Shown here: positions 1-11,919 of the stretch, piece by piece
Layout of the letters: every line of letters starts with the position of its first letter
How positions within the stretch are numbered: the stretch's first letter is position 1
Assembly: GCF_028372415.1 (NCBI RefSeq)
Contig: NC_092879.1
Location: 98,576,857-98,640,856 of the forward strand
Origin: Notamacropus eugenii
Taxonomy: Eukaryota > Chordata > Mammalia > Diprotodontia > Macropodidae
Length of the DNA: 64,000 bases
Direction: 5' to 3'
Program-made: the position numbers and the translations under genes
Notes under the pieces: model-generated
What the model saw: only the letters and a program-made list of their open reading frames with translations
Databases searched by the model: none
Told to the model about the DNA's origin: nothing

Positions 1-950
<950 letters not shown>

Positions 951-1265
951 TGTCCTATCACTCCTCGGTGGCTCCCTATTGCTTACCAAGCAAAGTTCAA
1001 AGTGCCATCCAGCATTTTGGGATACCCAACCTTTCTAGTCTTATCTCATGTCCACATGCTGCCCAGTCTGCACTCCAGCCGAGTTGAATTCCTTCAAACA
1101 CACTCTATTTTCTGTCTGTCTTTGTTCACACTCTACCTTACACTTCTCTCCCATGTTTTGCTTGTTGCAATCTTTCCTGATTCCTCACATTGACATCAAC
1201 CTTCCCCCTCATTCTGTGCTCAACACTTAGCTTTTCTGTCTCACTGAAGTCCTTCTGGGAGGGGT
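951..1265 (+). mobile_element. older L2-like LINE fragment
   Basis: Directly after the first L2 tail there is a second, more diverged piece with the L2 order: GTGGCTCCCTATTGC, then a stretch like 'aagttcaaagtgccatccagca', then pyrimidine-rich C-terminal sequence. It may be the element into which the first L2 inserted. It is too decayed to give a subfamily. From about 1,265 to 1,590 I see no recognisable feature. Confidence 0.5.
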
Positions 1266-1589
1266 TCCTGGGCACTATCCTCAGCCCCCTCCTGATTTCT
1301 CTAGTCAGCCTCCAGGGAGTTCTGCTGACTTAAGCCCCAGCTTTACCACAGCTCCTAGACTTCCTACAAACTATATACCTAATCCTTGGATGAACTGTTA
1401 GACCTTTTCAGGTAGCCCTTCCTGGCTCCCTAGTTTCCCAGAGGGTTGCCCAGCCTGCCCAGCCATGGCTAAACCAATAGTGTGACAGGAAGAGAACTGG
1501 ATATCACTGTCTTAGTCACTAGGCTTAGTCCCTCATAAGCCAGAATGATGATCATGGGACTTTGTAGTGAGAGTGATCATTTACATCTC

Positions 1590-1785
1590 TATGACACTAG
1601 CTTTCCATGTGCTCATCTCAACCTTACAATAATCCCATGGTGGGGGTACAGGGGGATGTATCATATATAATATCCCCACTTTATAGATAAGGAAACTGAG
1701 TCCCAGAGAGGTAAAGTCACTTGCCCATGGCCATTGAGCTGCTAAAGATCCAAGGCAGGGTTTGAACTCAGGCAGGAATCTCTGG
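1590..1785 (-). mobile_element. MIR-type CORE-SINE, antisense
   Basis: In reverse complement this contains the MIR core. On the + strand one sees CCCCACTTTATAGATAAGGAAACTGAG, AAGTCACTTGCCCATGG and GGTTTGAACTCAGG in the order expected for an antisense MIR. It is old and diverged. The stretch from 1,785 to 2,440 shows no confident feature apart from a G-run. Confidence 0.75.
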
Positions 1786-2380
1786 AATCGTCTAGAACTT
1801 TTTCCAGTTACTATACCCTTTTGTCAAAGTTCCTAGCCCTTAGCCCACAGTACAGAGAAGGGCAACACAGGACACAGAACCTCTTTGAGGTGTGGGCATT
1901 CAGTTCATGATAAGGCCCAGCTGCCAAGTAGGTCCTTAAAGAATAACCAGAACCATGGAATTCGGTGTGGCATTGGAGATGCTGCCCATGGCAGGATCTC
2001 CCCAGTGGGCCCTGGTCTGTTCCAGTTGGGGCCTGTAAAGGTGTCTTCTTTTGTGAACTGTGTGTTTCATTGAGTCCCTCCAGTTATGTCTGAGCAGAGG
2101 AGAACACTTGGATTCACCTGTTGGTGTTTCCTTGTCTTTACATTTCTAAGGAGGAAACAGTGAGGTCTAGAAAGGTGTTGGAAGAGGAAAGACACAAGGG
2201 CAACTTTGAGTAGGTTAAATACAAGGAAAGCTTCTCAGAGTCTGACTGGTTGGCAGGGGAACAGCTTGGAAAAACAGCACCCCATATGAAAAGCACAAGC
2301 CACCAGATCCAGGACCAAAATCCAGACCAGCATGGACTGGTCCTACTGGACAAGTTTGAAAGCAAGAGGCCAGTTTGAAA

Positions 2381-2390
2381 GGGGGGGGGG
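2381..2390. repeat. poly(G) run of 10
   Basis: A pure run of ten G followed by CGGGG lies just upstream of an L1 3' end. It is one of several long G or C runs in the window. Confidence 0.97.
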
Positions 2391-2439
2391 CGGGGAGAAT
2401 GTGCTGAAATGCTGAGCACAGACTCAGGTACAGTCAGTA

Positions 2440-2870
2440 CCCGCAGATTGGAAAATAGCTGAACAAATGATCGCACCTGAATGTAATGGAACTTTAAGTA
2501 AGACAGAGGAATATAAAGAATTCAGAGAAACTTAGGAGAACTTATATGAACTGATGCACAGTGAAGTAAGTAGAACCAGGAGAACAATATACACAACTAC
2601 TACAACAGCGGAAATTAAAAGAACAACAAAATGATACTGAAAAGTGGGCCACTGTAATGGACCAAATTTGGCCCCAGACAAAGAGTTGAGAAAATCCTCC
2701 TCTCATTATAGAAGTGAGGAGTGAGGACGTGCAGATGCAGTTGATATGTAGGGTGGGTTTACTGAATATTTTTTTCTTTTTCTTTTTTAACTTTGATTAC
2801 AAAAAAGAGCTAACTGGTTAGAGGGGAGGGAAGGATTGTTTCAGAAATGAGAGCGGTGTAAAAACAAACA
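2440..2870 (+). mobile_element. L1 3' end (marsupial-type), 5' truncated
   Basis: The sequence contains the marsupial L1 3' landmarks 'gaacaaatgatc', 'gaatgtaatgga', 'gaattcagagaaact', 'gaactgatgcacagtgaagtaag' and 'agaaccaggagaacaata', in the sense order. The same landmarks occur in the better preserved copy at 42.7-43.5 kb. It is truncated at the 5' side and lacks a clear poly(A). Confidence 0.7.
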
Positions 2871-2950
2871 GTACCGATCAAACAATACTAACACCAAGGA
2901 AAGCATTGCCATGACATGGAGACAGGAGAACCCAGAAACTATCTTAGCTC

Positions 2951-3155
2951 TGTTGTTCAGTGACCTTCTATGGGGTTTTCTTGGCAAAGGTACTGAAGTG
3001 TTTTGCCATTTTCTTCTCTGGTGGATTAAGGCAGCAGAGGTTAAGTGACTTGCCCCAGAATCACACAGCTTCTAAATGTCTGAGGCCAGATTTGAACTCA
3101 GGTTTTCCTGACTCTAAACTCACCGCTCTCTCCACTGAGTCATCTAGTTGCCTCC
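2951..3155 (-). mobile_element. MAR1-type CORE-SINE, antisense
   Basis: It opens with TGTTGTTCAGTGACC, the complement of the RTE-like tail. It then shows GGGTTTTCTTGGCAAAGG, AAGTGACTTGCCC, AGATTTGAACTCAGG (complement of the B-box-like tRNA part) and CATCTAGTTGCCTCC (complement of the SINE head). It is nearly full length. The 3,156-3,395 interval shows no clear feature. Confidence 0.85.
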
Positions 3156-3394
3156 TTTGCTAGTAAACACTTAATCTCCTTGCCAAGCAGCGGGATATGG
3201 CAGCCAGTGGGTAACACCGGCCTATAAAACCAACCGATAAGCCATTGTAGAAGAGGACATTGGAAGACTGTGAATACTTGCTCCATATAGCAAATATACT
3301 GCAAAGATTGGTTGTTTCTACCTTCATAACATACATCCTAGTCTCTCCACACAAATTGGCATTACACCCATTCATACCCTTATCGCCTCATGGC

Positions 3395-3905
3395 TGGAGC
3401 TGCTGGGGGCATCTTCCTGCCTCCAGGCCCTAACTGCTCTGGCCCATCCTCCACTCTCCTATCAAAGTGATCTTCCTGCATATCACGTCTGACCATGTCA
3501 CCCCCTATTCAATAAATTCCAGTGGCTCCTGATTTCCTCCAAGATCCAATATAAAATCCTCGATCTTCCAAGCCCTCCACCTGACCCCCTCCTCCATTTC
3601 CATTTTTCATCTACACACTCCAAGATCTAGCTCCCCTGGCATGCTTGCTCTTCCTCTTCTGCGATCTTCCCTCTAGACTCTTTGCACCAGAATGTTCTCC
3701 CTCCCTCCTTCCACCTCTAGGCTTCCTTTAAGACTCTTCTTAAATCCCTGCCCTTTTCTTCCCTTGGCCAGTCTTTTGCATGCTGTCTCCCCCATGAGAA
3801 CTCCAGAAAGGGAGGGGCCCTGCTTTTGCTTCTCTTTGTACCCATAGTGCTCAGCACAGTGCCTGGTACAAAGCACATGCTTAGGAGATATTTTTTGACT
3901 GGGTG
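3395..3905 (+). mobile_element. L2-family LINE, 3' end
   Basis: It carries 'aagtgatcttcctgcatatcacgtctgaccatgtcacccc'-type L2 sequence, then a CCAGTGGCTCC motif, and ends with GCTCAGCACAGTGCCTGG near 3,850. No reading frame survives. The tail is slightly diverged (AAGCACATGCTTAGG). Confidence 0.75.
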
Positions 3906-4740
3906 ACAGGCTTGCATTCAAGAAGTGACTTAAAGTACAGCAGATCAGATCAGAGAAGTTGGGGGCCTAGTCTAGGGAAGGAGGAGGGGGAAAAGCTGCC
4001 AAGGCAATCATGGCTGGTAGCCATAGACTTCTAAGAGACCCAGAGGAAGGTCTCCAGTGTTTGTGTAATGAGACCTATGGAAGAACAGGGTTGTACAAAG
4101 AATGGCACCAGATGAGAAGGCACGGATGGGCCACTATCTGCACTGCTGGAGGGAGCGCCCACGTGGATGAGGTCATGGAGCCACTGAAACCTTGATGGCT
4201 TTTTTCAAAATAAACACCTAAAAGCTGCAGAAGGACAAAGATGGAATAACAGGAAACAAGGTTTTACCAAGTCTCTTTGGCCTCACTGTGGGAGCTAACT
4301 CCCTGTCTGATGCTGGGATTCTGCCAGCAAGCATCTATTCTCCTTTGTCCCAAGCTTTCCTGACCTCGTGTTATGTACAGTGAGAAGAACGAGGAGCCTT
4401 CCCCACGCATCGCCACATTGCTGCCAAGCAGCCTGACCACCTAGCCTCAGGCACGGGAGCTGACTACCTGTGACGTGGGTCTAATGCCATTTAGCGACCT
4501 GGGCCCCCAACAATTCTCTGTTTTCTCCTCAGAGCAGGAAGTGGTAAACCCCAGCAAAGGAGGGCCCTCATCTCCATCCTCTGGAGGGGACCGAGGCTTC
4601 ACATTGTGTTTTTCCAGTCTCCCCACGTGTGGCTGGGGGTTGCCATGGTACTGGCCAAGTCTGGGGAGGCCAAAACTACCTCATACTCTGTACTCCTTCC
4701 TCACCCATTCTGTGGGGAGTCACTCGCAGTGAACAGGGTC
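3906..4740. other. no recognised feature
   Basis: This interval holds no repeat that I can name and no reading frame with coding character. Short open frames of 60-85 codons are present, but they show no domain and no splice context. It is treated as intergenic DNA. Confidence 0.5.
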
Positions 4741-4744
4741 TTCA

Positions 4745-4850
4745 TGATGATGTAACCTCTTTGAGGACAAGGATCATTGCTTCAGTTATCCTCAGCACCC
4801 AGCCCAGGCACGTAGCAGGTGCTTAATAACTGCTTGGTGCATCAAATTGG
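4745..4850 (+). mobile_element. L2/MIR tail fragment
   Basis: It contains the tail signature: ACCTCTTTGAGGACAAGGATC, then 'cctcagcacccagcccaggcacgtag', then AGGTGCTTAATAACTGC. Only the tail is preserved, so L2 and MIR cannot be told apart. Confidence 0.65.
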
Positions 4851-4854
4851 ATGA

Positions 4855-4965
4855 TTAGCAAATTTTGCCTCAGATACATATTAGCTGGGGGACCCTGGTC
4901 AAGTCACAAAAGCCTTAGGTTCCTCATCTGTCCAATGGGGACCATAGTGGTATCTGCCTCTAATT
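4855..4965 (+). mobile_element. MIR-type SINE fragment
   Basis: The MIR core appears as TTAGCTGGGGGACCCTGGTCAAGTC, 'ttaggttcctcatctgtccaatgggga' and ATAGTGGTATCTGCCTC in the sense order. The head and tail are missing. Confidence 0.7.
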
Positions 4966-5685
4966 AGTAATTCCCAGAAGGTTCACCTGTGAAGCAATCT
5001 TAGAACTATAGAAATGGGAGTTACTGACCCCAGCCTCCTTCAGCTCCACTCCCCGGTTTGTCCCCAGTGGATCCTGTCTGCAGCTTGTCTCTCCCTGGTA
5101 GTTTGTGTATTGCCTCCCCATTAGACCCCGAAACCCACCCCCTCCCAGGGCAATAGCTCTTTGGGCTGCTGGAGCCTGAGTGCGGTGCCACTGTGTGTGA
5201 CTGACCAGGATGGGATGGCACTGGAGCTGCCATCTCTGAGGCCTGAACGGTATGGAAACCTGGTTCAGGAAGTGATCCTGGGTGCCTTTGGTTTCATTGA
5301 GCAATACTGTTGTGTTTTGAGGTTGGCTGGGGACCAGGGCAGAAGTCATTTCTGTTGTCTGTTAGCCATCCTATAAAATGCTTCCTAGCTAGTCGTCCAC
5401 CCAGGCAGAGCCTGGCCCAGATCCATAGGCAGCTGAGCCTGGCCTACGCTGCCAACAGCCAGGATGATGAGCATGTATCAGCTCTCCATGTCTGCGGATG
5501 CCATTGGGATGAGGCTGGTCCTGCTTATCACAAGAGTAAGGGCAGCTGAGGGTGAAAAAGGTCATGAGCACCTCAAGAAACTGCCCCAAGAAATTAAAGA
5601 AAACATCCTCCTGAGTGAGACATGAGGTGGCCGAGAAAGATGGAGGAGGGAGGTAGTGCTAACCACTATGAGGATGAGAGAAGGC
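4966..5685. other. no recognised feature
   Basis: I recognise no repeat, RNA gene or exon here. The open frames present (up to 129 codons on the minus strand) have no domain signature and no neighbouring splice sites that I could defend. Confidence 0.45.
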
Positions 5686-5689
5686 TGGA

Positions 5690-5850
5690 GTGTAAGCTGC
5701 CTCCCAGCTGAGCCATGAATGAAGATAAGCATTCCCAGGAGCAGAGATGAGGAGGGAGGGCATTCCAGGCATGGGGGGCAGTGTTATGCAAAGGTATGGA
5801 GGCTATTGATGGAAAATGAGATAGTGGATGGCTGCTGGAGAAATAGCAAA
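5690..5850 (-). mobile_element. L2-family LINE fragment, antisense
   Basis: GAGGGCATTCCAGGCATGGGGG followed by 'gcagtgttatgcaaaggtatgga' is the complement of the L2 ORF2 C-terminal segment. The minus-strand translation includes PHAWNALPPHL, a well-known conserved stretch near the L2 ORF2 end. The rest is decayed. Confidence 0.7.
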
Positions 5851-7205
5851 TATTATCTGGATGATGGAAAGCCACTGATAAAGACAAGCTTAGAGAAAGA
5901 AAATCTCCCCACAATAGGGACAGAGCTAGGAGCAGTCTTCATTTCAGAGAACAGGGAAAGGGAGGACCACACATGGGGACGCATGAGTGGCAGGGCTGAG
6001 ATTTGAATTCGGGTCCTCCTCTGACACTTAGTGCACATGTGGAACAAACAGATTGGGATGGCAGCCATCATCCCAAGCCCTGGGTAGGGCAGTGGTCTCC
6101 CTCTCCTGAGAGGCCTTCAAGCCTTGGTCCTTGTTGGGTATTTGACTGGCTGTGGGATAGAGTGTACAGGGGCTCCCGTTCAGGTTCTGTGGAGACACAT
6201 CAGCACGGGCATCTTCAATGTCTGGAGGAGGTGCTACCACCCCCACTGTGTATTTGCTGAGTCTGGAAATCCCAGGCTCTTGCCACAATCCGTGCGGCCA
6301 GCTTAGAAGAGAGTGAGCTTTCCAGAGTGGGTGCTTGGTCATGACGTCAGGAACACCCCAAGCAGCTCCAACTTCCCCTCAGTGGAAGGCCTGAGTCACC
6401 CCAGCTGGCCCAGGGCTACCTTAGGGCAATATTAGCCCTTACCGTGCTTATCACTCACTACTCTCAGCAACTTTCTCTACTATAGATACTCTGTCTGGGC
6501 AGGAAGTGGAGATGAGTCAGTCCCCCCCTGGCAGACATGACAAGGCAGCCAGGCCTGGCCCATACGCCCTGAAGCTGGCTCGGCCTCTTTACCAACTTTT
6601 GCTCCCCAGATGCAGAGAGTGTGCCCAGAACCTGTGTCTGTGGGCTCTTCCCCTCAGGAGTCCGGCTAGCTCTGCTCTTGGGATTCTGACAAAGGGCCTG
6701 CCACAGCGAAGACACCTGCTGTGGAAAAGAGACTGGATGCAGAGGTCCAACTATGTCAGGAAAGGGACCAGAGTGTCCATTTTCTTTGATGCAGAGATCT
6801 CACTGTGGGGCACATGGGTACCCAAGGAGGTCTCAGAAAGAAAGGGCCAAATATACTGCAATATTCATAGCAGGCCTCATTACTGTAACAAAACAAGTGG
6901 AAACAAAGTGAGTGGCCATTGGGCTGGAATGGAACATTATCACATCATAAGAAATGGCAACCTGGAAGATGCTAACAGAAAAGCCTGGGTGGCCTTGGCC
7001 TGCCCTTGTCAGCTAACACTCCCCTTTATCTGGCATTCTCTTGGGCTCCAGGCTGCCTTTGCTGACCTTTGATCTGGGCCTTAAACCCCATCCCTGCTTG
7101 TCACATCAGCCCCCTTTGGATCCAATAGCTTGGTAAGGGACAAATGGAAAGTCCTTTACCTGAGTGAAAAAATACCAGCTTCCTATATACTAGATGGGGA
7201 AGGCA
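5851..7205. other. no recognised feature
   Basis: This interval contains one longer open frame (6,506-7,072, + strand, 188 codons) with no recognisable domain, no low-complexity bias and no evident Kozak or splice context. I regard it as a chance frame. No confident repeat was identified. Confidence 0.4.
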
Positions 7206-7211
7206 GTTTGA

Positions 7212-7370
7212 TTGAGAGGCAGTGTGGTATAATGGCTAGAGAGCTAACCTCAAAGCCAAGAAGACCTGGGTTTAAGTCCTGCCTCTGACACCTACCTGGG
7301 CAAGTCATTTAAGCCCTCAATGTGCTAGTTTCCTATACCAATGGAATCACAGGTCCAATCATTATTCTCT
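7212..7370 (+). mobile_element. marsupial MIR-like CORE-SINE
   Basis: The head GGCAGTGTGGTATAATGGCTAGAGAG and the B-box-like GGGTTTAAGTCCTGCC are clear. The end, TTTCCTATACCAATGGAATCACAGGTCC, is a variant 3' part that recurs at about 43,760 in this window. The middle is shortened. This is a SINE remnant, not a functional tRNA gene. Confidence 0.75.
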
Positions 7371-7371
7371 A

Positions 7372-7815
7372 TAAATTGAAAAAGATCCAGAGGTCTCAGT
7401 GGACTTTTAAGTTCAATGAGTCAGTACTATGAACTGGCAGTCAAGTAAGTCCATATGATTTTAGGCTGCAATAAAAGGAATGTGTATAGTATATAGAATG
7501 GGGCAAGTATGTGTGCCATTGTTCTCTGCCCTGGTCAGATCATGGTGAGAGTATTGGGTTCAGATCTAGGGACCACATTTTAGGAATGATATTAACAAAC
7601 TGTAGAGCTACCAGAGGAAGTTAATGGGACTGGTCGAATGTTTAGCCTTAACAAGTTGGGGGGGGGGGGGAGGGAGGGGAGAGTTCATGGTAGCAAAGGT
7701 TAGATGGCCACCTGGTGGGGTCTTTGTATATACCGAGGTTCTGCAGAAGGTTGGACTTGATGGTCTCTGAAGTCCCTTCTGCCGCTGAGATTTTGGGATC
7801 TTGTGAATCTGGGAT
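7372..7815 (-). mobile_element. CR1/L3-clade LINE fragment, antisense
   Basis: Read on the + strand it shows segments expected from an antisense CR1/L3 element: AGATCCAGAGGTCTCAGTGGAC, 'gttcaatgagtcagtactatgaactggcag', and near the end GTTGGACTTGATGGTCTCTGAAG followed by CCCTTCTGCCGCTGAGATTTTG. A 13-base G run has arisen inside it. No coding frame remains. Confidence 0.7.
7658..7670. repeat. poly(G) run of 13
   Basis: A pure run of 13 G, followed by AGGGAGGGGA, lies inside the antisense CR1/L3 fragment. It could form a G-quadruplex on the + strand. Confidence 0.97.
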
Positions 7816-8109
7816 TCAGCCATCAGCATGATTACAGCAAGTCATCACCTCATCTGCTGGGAAGATCAGATGTATAAGAAACAAAGGAATCCATTGAGGG
7901 AACCCAAGCAGCGCGCACGGCCCTAGGCAGAGACGAAGTCCGGAGGAGATCCAAAAGAATGAGCGCTCAAAGGACAAAGCATCACTGAGACGGTTCGCAA
8001 CGATGTGAAAGACAACGATGAGGTAAGTACTGACCTTCCTGGACGAGAGGCGGCCAGAGCAGGCCTTAGGGGAGGAAGAGTTATCCACAACTGGCAAAAC
8101 AGAAAAGGC

Positions 8110-8335
8110 AAGAATCGTGAAGAGAATGTGCATTTCGAAAATTAGAAACCTCAGAAAAGCACCAAAGAGGAAATCTTGAAAATTAGAGTTAAATAAGTCA
8201 CTTACGAACCAACAGGACCCGCTAAAAGCTGGCTTTTGGAAAAGACTGCCTGACGATAAACCTTTAGCCAACCTGATTAAATAGATGGCAGAGAACCAAA
8301 TGTTTAAAGAATAGTTAACTCTCTACAACTGTCAA
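8110..8335 (+). mobile_element. L1 ORF2 fragment
   Basis: AAAGCTGGCTTTTGGAAAAGAC followed by GATAAACCTTTAGCCAACCTGATTAAA corresponds to the conserved L1 ORF2 segment that encodes 'SWFFEKINKIDKPLANLIK'-like sequence. Upstream bases (CACCAAAGAGGAAATCTTGAAAATTAGAG) fit the region just before it. The frame is broken. The preceding 7,816-8,110 stretch may be a more decayed part of the same element. Confidence 0.6.
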
Positions 8336-8719
8336 GTGAGAAGTGGTTCCTCTAGGAAGGAGAAGGTAAGGGCTGGGTAGGAAAAGGAGAGGACGAGGAG
8401 ACCATAGAGAATTTACAAAGACTGTACCCAGGATCAGGCTTATTGTGGGCTCAGTGTCATGGCACCCATGAGGGTTATAAGGAATCCTTAGGGACCAGCT
8501 AGTCAGACTCCCTCCCTATTGGCTCCTCTCCCTTCTACCCCAAAGGGAGAAAGTATCTTTCTGGGAGAAAGAATCTGCATATAAGGGTCTGGAGGGGAGA
8601 TAGAGAGCCATGAAGATAAGACAAGGTACTGGCCCGTCCCTGCGTATTCATTAAGGATCCCCACAGGCATGAGGACTTTTTCCTGATTGTGGAGATCATA
8701 AGATGAGATCAAGAACTTA

Positions 8720-8840
8720 GTGCAATCCCTTCTTTTTACAGAGAAGGAAACTGAGGTCCATGGCTATGAAGTGACTCAAAGTCACACCTGCCCAGTGCGG
8801 GATAATGAAGAGTATTTGCTGGGTGGTAGTGAGATCAGAA
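8720..8840 (-). mobile_element. MIR-related SINE fragment, antisense
   Basis: TTTTTACAGAGAAGGAAACTGAGG followed by GTGACTCAAAGTCACACC is the complement of the shared SINE core. Only this part is recognisable. 8,336-8,719 and 8,841-9,135 show nothing that I can name. Confidence 0.5.
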
Positions 8841-9136
8841 CTCTGGGTGTGTTTGTGACAGAATGTCAAATGGCTGTTGAGTGTGTGAAATAGAATGAGG
8901 AAAGAGAGAGCGAAACGGCAGAGCGTAGGCAAGTTTGAGTGCATCCGAAGTAGAAGTAAGGCGCTAGGGGTGGCTCCTTCGAGCCGATTTCATGTTGTAC
9001 GTGAGGCAGCCAAACCCTCGTGGTATTCTCTGAGTCTTATGCCCAAATCCAGTTATATCTGGGGGACCATGTTAAAGATAAAGCCTTGGCAGATGTGAAG
9101 AGCTGATTGGCACAGCTTTTAAAAACTAAGTTTCAG

Positions 9137-9290
9137 GAGTAGTTAGGTGGCACAGTGGAAAGAGCACTAGCCCTAGAGTCAAAAGGACCTGAGTTCAAAT
9201 CAGGCCTCAGACATTTGACACCTACTAGCCGTGTAACCCTGGACAAGTCACTTGACCATGACTGCCTCTCCAAGGCAAAAGTTTCATCAA
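9137..9290 (+). mobile_element. MAR1-type CORE-SINE, 3' truncated
   Basis: The head GTTAGGTGGCACAGTGGAAAGAGCACTAG, the B-box-like GAGTTCAAATCAGGCC and the core CCCTGGACAAGTCACTTGACC are clear. The RTE-like tail is absent and the sequence passes into a T-rich stretch. Confidence 0.85.
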
Positions 9291-9479
9291 TGTCTTTTTT
9301 TTTTAGATCCCAGTAATTTTTTAAAAAAATAATCACTCCTTCCCAAGGAAAACCTGCCTCATCGCCCTCTCTGTGGCACCCTCACCTCTGCCTTGGGGCC
9401 GTGACTGGTCGTCACAATTACTCGACACTTGGCTTTGTTTACGTGTTCTTTTCATTCATGTTACAACAGCCATTGCGCC

Positions 9480-9695
9480 TATCAGTGGCGTCACCCAAAT
9501 AGAAACAGGGCCATTAAGCCTCACATGAGCATCCCTGTGGACGCATGTTTTCAGAAACCGCATGTTCGCGTTATCTATGTTTTAGTGTACTTGTATGTAT
9601 TTTGTCAACTATTTCCCATTCACATCTGAGGCTGGTTCTGGAAGTACTTGGGAGCGTTGCCCGTATGACCCTCAAGTGTTTGACACCTCAAGTAG
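9480..9695. mobile_element. unclassified medium-copy repeat, copy A
   Basis: This copy shares an inverted-orientation resemblance with 30,622-30,830: GTTTTCAGAAACCGCATG here against CACGTGGTTTCCTAAGTC there, and the AGTGTTTGACACCTC end here against AGAGGTGCCAAAC there. The GAGGTG(T/C)CAAAC terminus suggests a nonautonomous DNA transposon, but I cannot prove the class. Confidence 0.45.
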
Positions 9696-9734
9696 ATATC
9701 ACTTCCCTGGCAGTACTCTTGTCTCTCTGTGTCA

Positions 9735-9950
9735 ATTCATAGAAGTTTGCCCACAGTTCTCTGAATTCCTCCTATTTATTGTTAACTTATGTCACAATAA
9801 TATCCCATTACATCTGTGGACCATGGTTTGCAGAGCCATTTCCCAATCGATGGCCACCCTCTTTGTGTCTGAATTTTCGCTACCACCAAAGGTGCGGCTA
9901 TGAATATTTTTGGAGTATCTAGGACCTTTCCTTCTGTCTTTGAAGTCCCC
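9735..9950 (-). mobile_element. L1 3'UTR fragment, antisense
   Basis: The order 'gtcacaataatatcccattacatctgtggacc', CATTTCCCAATCGATGGCCACCC and 'ctaccaccaaaggtgcggctatgaatattttt' matches the complement of the marsupial L1 3' end. The same landmarks appear at 45.9-46.1 kb and 61.1 kb. Confidence 0.65.
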
Positions 9951-10439
9951 AAAGCATGTGTGATTGGCACAGTTTTGACCTCCCCGCATAGTAAAAAAGA
10001 GAAGGCATTGCATGGTCATGAGCATGATGACCATCGAGCGAGAAGTGCTTATGTGTATGTAAAGGGATTTCCCAAGAACCATGTGCTTCCCCAAGAGCAA
10101 TGAGAAAGTCTCAGAGTGGCAGAAGCTAGAAGTCCAAGATTAGCGGATCCCAGGGATCTCCACATTGGTGATTACTTCCTTGGGTTCACAGGAGTCTGAA
10201 CCGAAGGCACATGGGCAAAAAGGTGTGAACAATTGCCTTGTAATGCTTGCTCCGAATAGGTAGGTTGAGTCAGTCTGCATAGGGCTGGTCCTGAAACTAC
10301 CAAAGCAGATAAAATTGAACAGGGCTAGGCCCATCTTCTTTATCTGTCTGAGACACCAGTGCTCTAGCAGCCACCTTGGGGCCCTGGTCTTCATTGGTTC
10401 AAGTTTCCCCATGATGCAGGGCCCTATTATACGGCTCTG

Positions 10440-11445
10440 CTCATCTTCCTGCCAGAGATGATGGTGTTCAGGGGCTGTCCTATTCACTCAGTACCTGAAC
10501 AAGAATCCTTAATGTAGCATTCCCAACAGGTAATCAGCCAATTTTTGCTTACGGGCCTCCCGTGAAGGGCAACCCACTGCCTGTAGAGTGGCCCATACCA
10601 CTTTGAGATAGCTCTCATTCTTGAAAAGTTTTTTCTTGTTATCATACCCAAATTTTCTACTTTGAAAAAGCCACAGCTCACATCCCTGTGCAGGGTCAGT
10701 TTAGCCCCATGGGATGGATTTCATTAAGCCCCTTCTGAAACCAGTTGACTTTGACGGCCGTGTTCCAATAAGGGCCTGGGTGAACATCTGGAAGGCACAC
10801 TCTTACTCCCAGGCCCTCTTGCCTCCAGGGGATCCTCAAATGTGAGCTTGAACTCTAGTGTGGTCATTCTTGGGCAAGACTAGACAGATCAGGCATCACC
10901 CACTAGGCCGAAGAGGCTTTGAATAAGCTTATCAAGGAGCCAACACAAACATTCCAAGGGGAAGTCCTCACAACTCAATTCTATAGATAGATAGTTCTGA
11001 AACAGGAAACTTGGCAACGGGCCTGACTTCTGCTACATTCCTCCAGAAGATTGGCCAGGCACTAACAGGTTCCTCTGGTGGTCTTCTGGATGAGTTGTAG
11101 TTGTATATGGAGTATGTCCTCCAGTCTCAGTTGCTGGTGCAGGCCAAATACCCCTAATTCCTTCAGTCAATATCCTGTGGCCTAGCTACCATCCAGCTCT
11201 CCCATCCAAGTCACCCGAGTCCACAACGCCTCTTTTAGAACCTGGTACCCAGAACTGGATGAATCCTCCAGTTGTGGTCTGGCCAAGGGTCCTTCCTCTG
11301 GTCACTTTACTTCCAATAGGGCAGCCTGAGGTCACTCTACCTTTCTTGGATATCACGTTACCCCATGAGTTCCTACAGAGCTTGTAGTCCATCCAAATCC
11401 CGAACATCAACTACCATGTCTTAGTCATCCTGGACTTGTGTAGTT
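10440..11445 (+). mobile_element. CR1/L3-clade LINE 3'UTR
   Basis: The sequence matches the long CR1/L3 3'UTR pattern in sense: GGGCAACCCACTGCCTG, 'ttcttgaaaagttttttcttg', and later GAACCTGGTACCCAGAACTGG, ATGAATCCTCCAGTTGTGGTCTGGCC and GGGTCCTTCC. It is moderately diverged and has internal gaps between about 10,700 and 11,050. Confidence 0.7.
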
Positions 11446-11499
11446 GGTTTTAAAAAATTCTCTTTATGAGATGAAATAATCTAAATACCCTCTTTTCCT

Positions 11500-11725
11500 T
11501 TTGTTACTAGAATGGTAACTCAGGGGAAATTTACAGACATTGTATACTCAGATTTTGCAAGATTTTGCACTAAAGCCCTCACAACAACAGCCTCAGGGAA
11601 GGAGACAAGTAGACTGGGTGATTGTATGAGTAGCTTGATCAGATGAGTGATGAAATTCAAAGAACGCTAATTAACTGATTAATGTCAACCTAGAGAAATG
11701 TCCTGGGGCTCCATCCTGACTAAGG
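11500..11725 (+). mobile_element. CR1/L3-clade LINE, reverse transcriptase fragment
   Basis: Translation from about 11,530 gives FTDIVYSDFARF, which matches the reverse transcriptase motif A region of CR1 elements (family form: VDIVYLDFAKAFD). Downstream, GTCAACCTAGAGAAATGTCC and TGGGGCTCCATCC fit the same domain. The frame is interrupted. It lies just 3' of a CR1 3'UTR, so it belongs to a separate insertion. Confidence 0.6.
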
Positions 11726-11919
11726 ATTATGGATGATCCGGAGTATTTACTATTTGCCTGGATCACTTTGCTTCACTCGGTTGAGATCTTTGAGGATTCT
11801 GATTCTGCCACTCATCACTTTCCTCCACTCTCCCAGCTTTGTATAAAGCTACTAATGTATAAAGCTCTACAAATTTGTATAAAGCTACAAATAAAGCTGA
11901 TAGGGGATTATGGAAAGAC

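Noticed and set aside
6506-7072. 188-codon open frame on +
   Set aside because: No recognisable domain, signal or homologue pattern, no splice sites in support, and ordinary noncoding composition. A chance frame is more likely.
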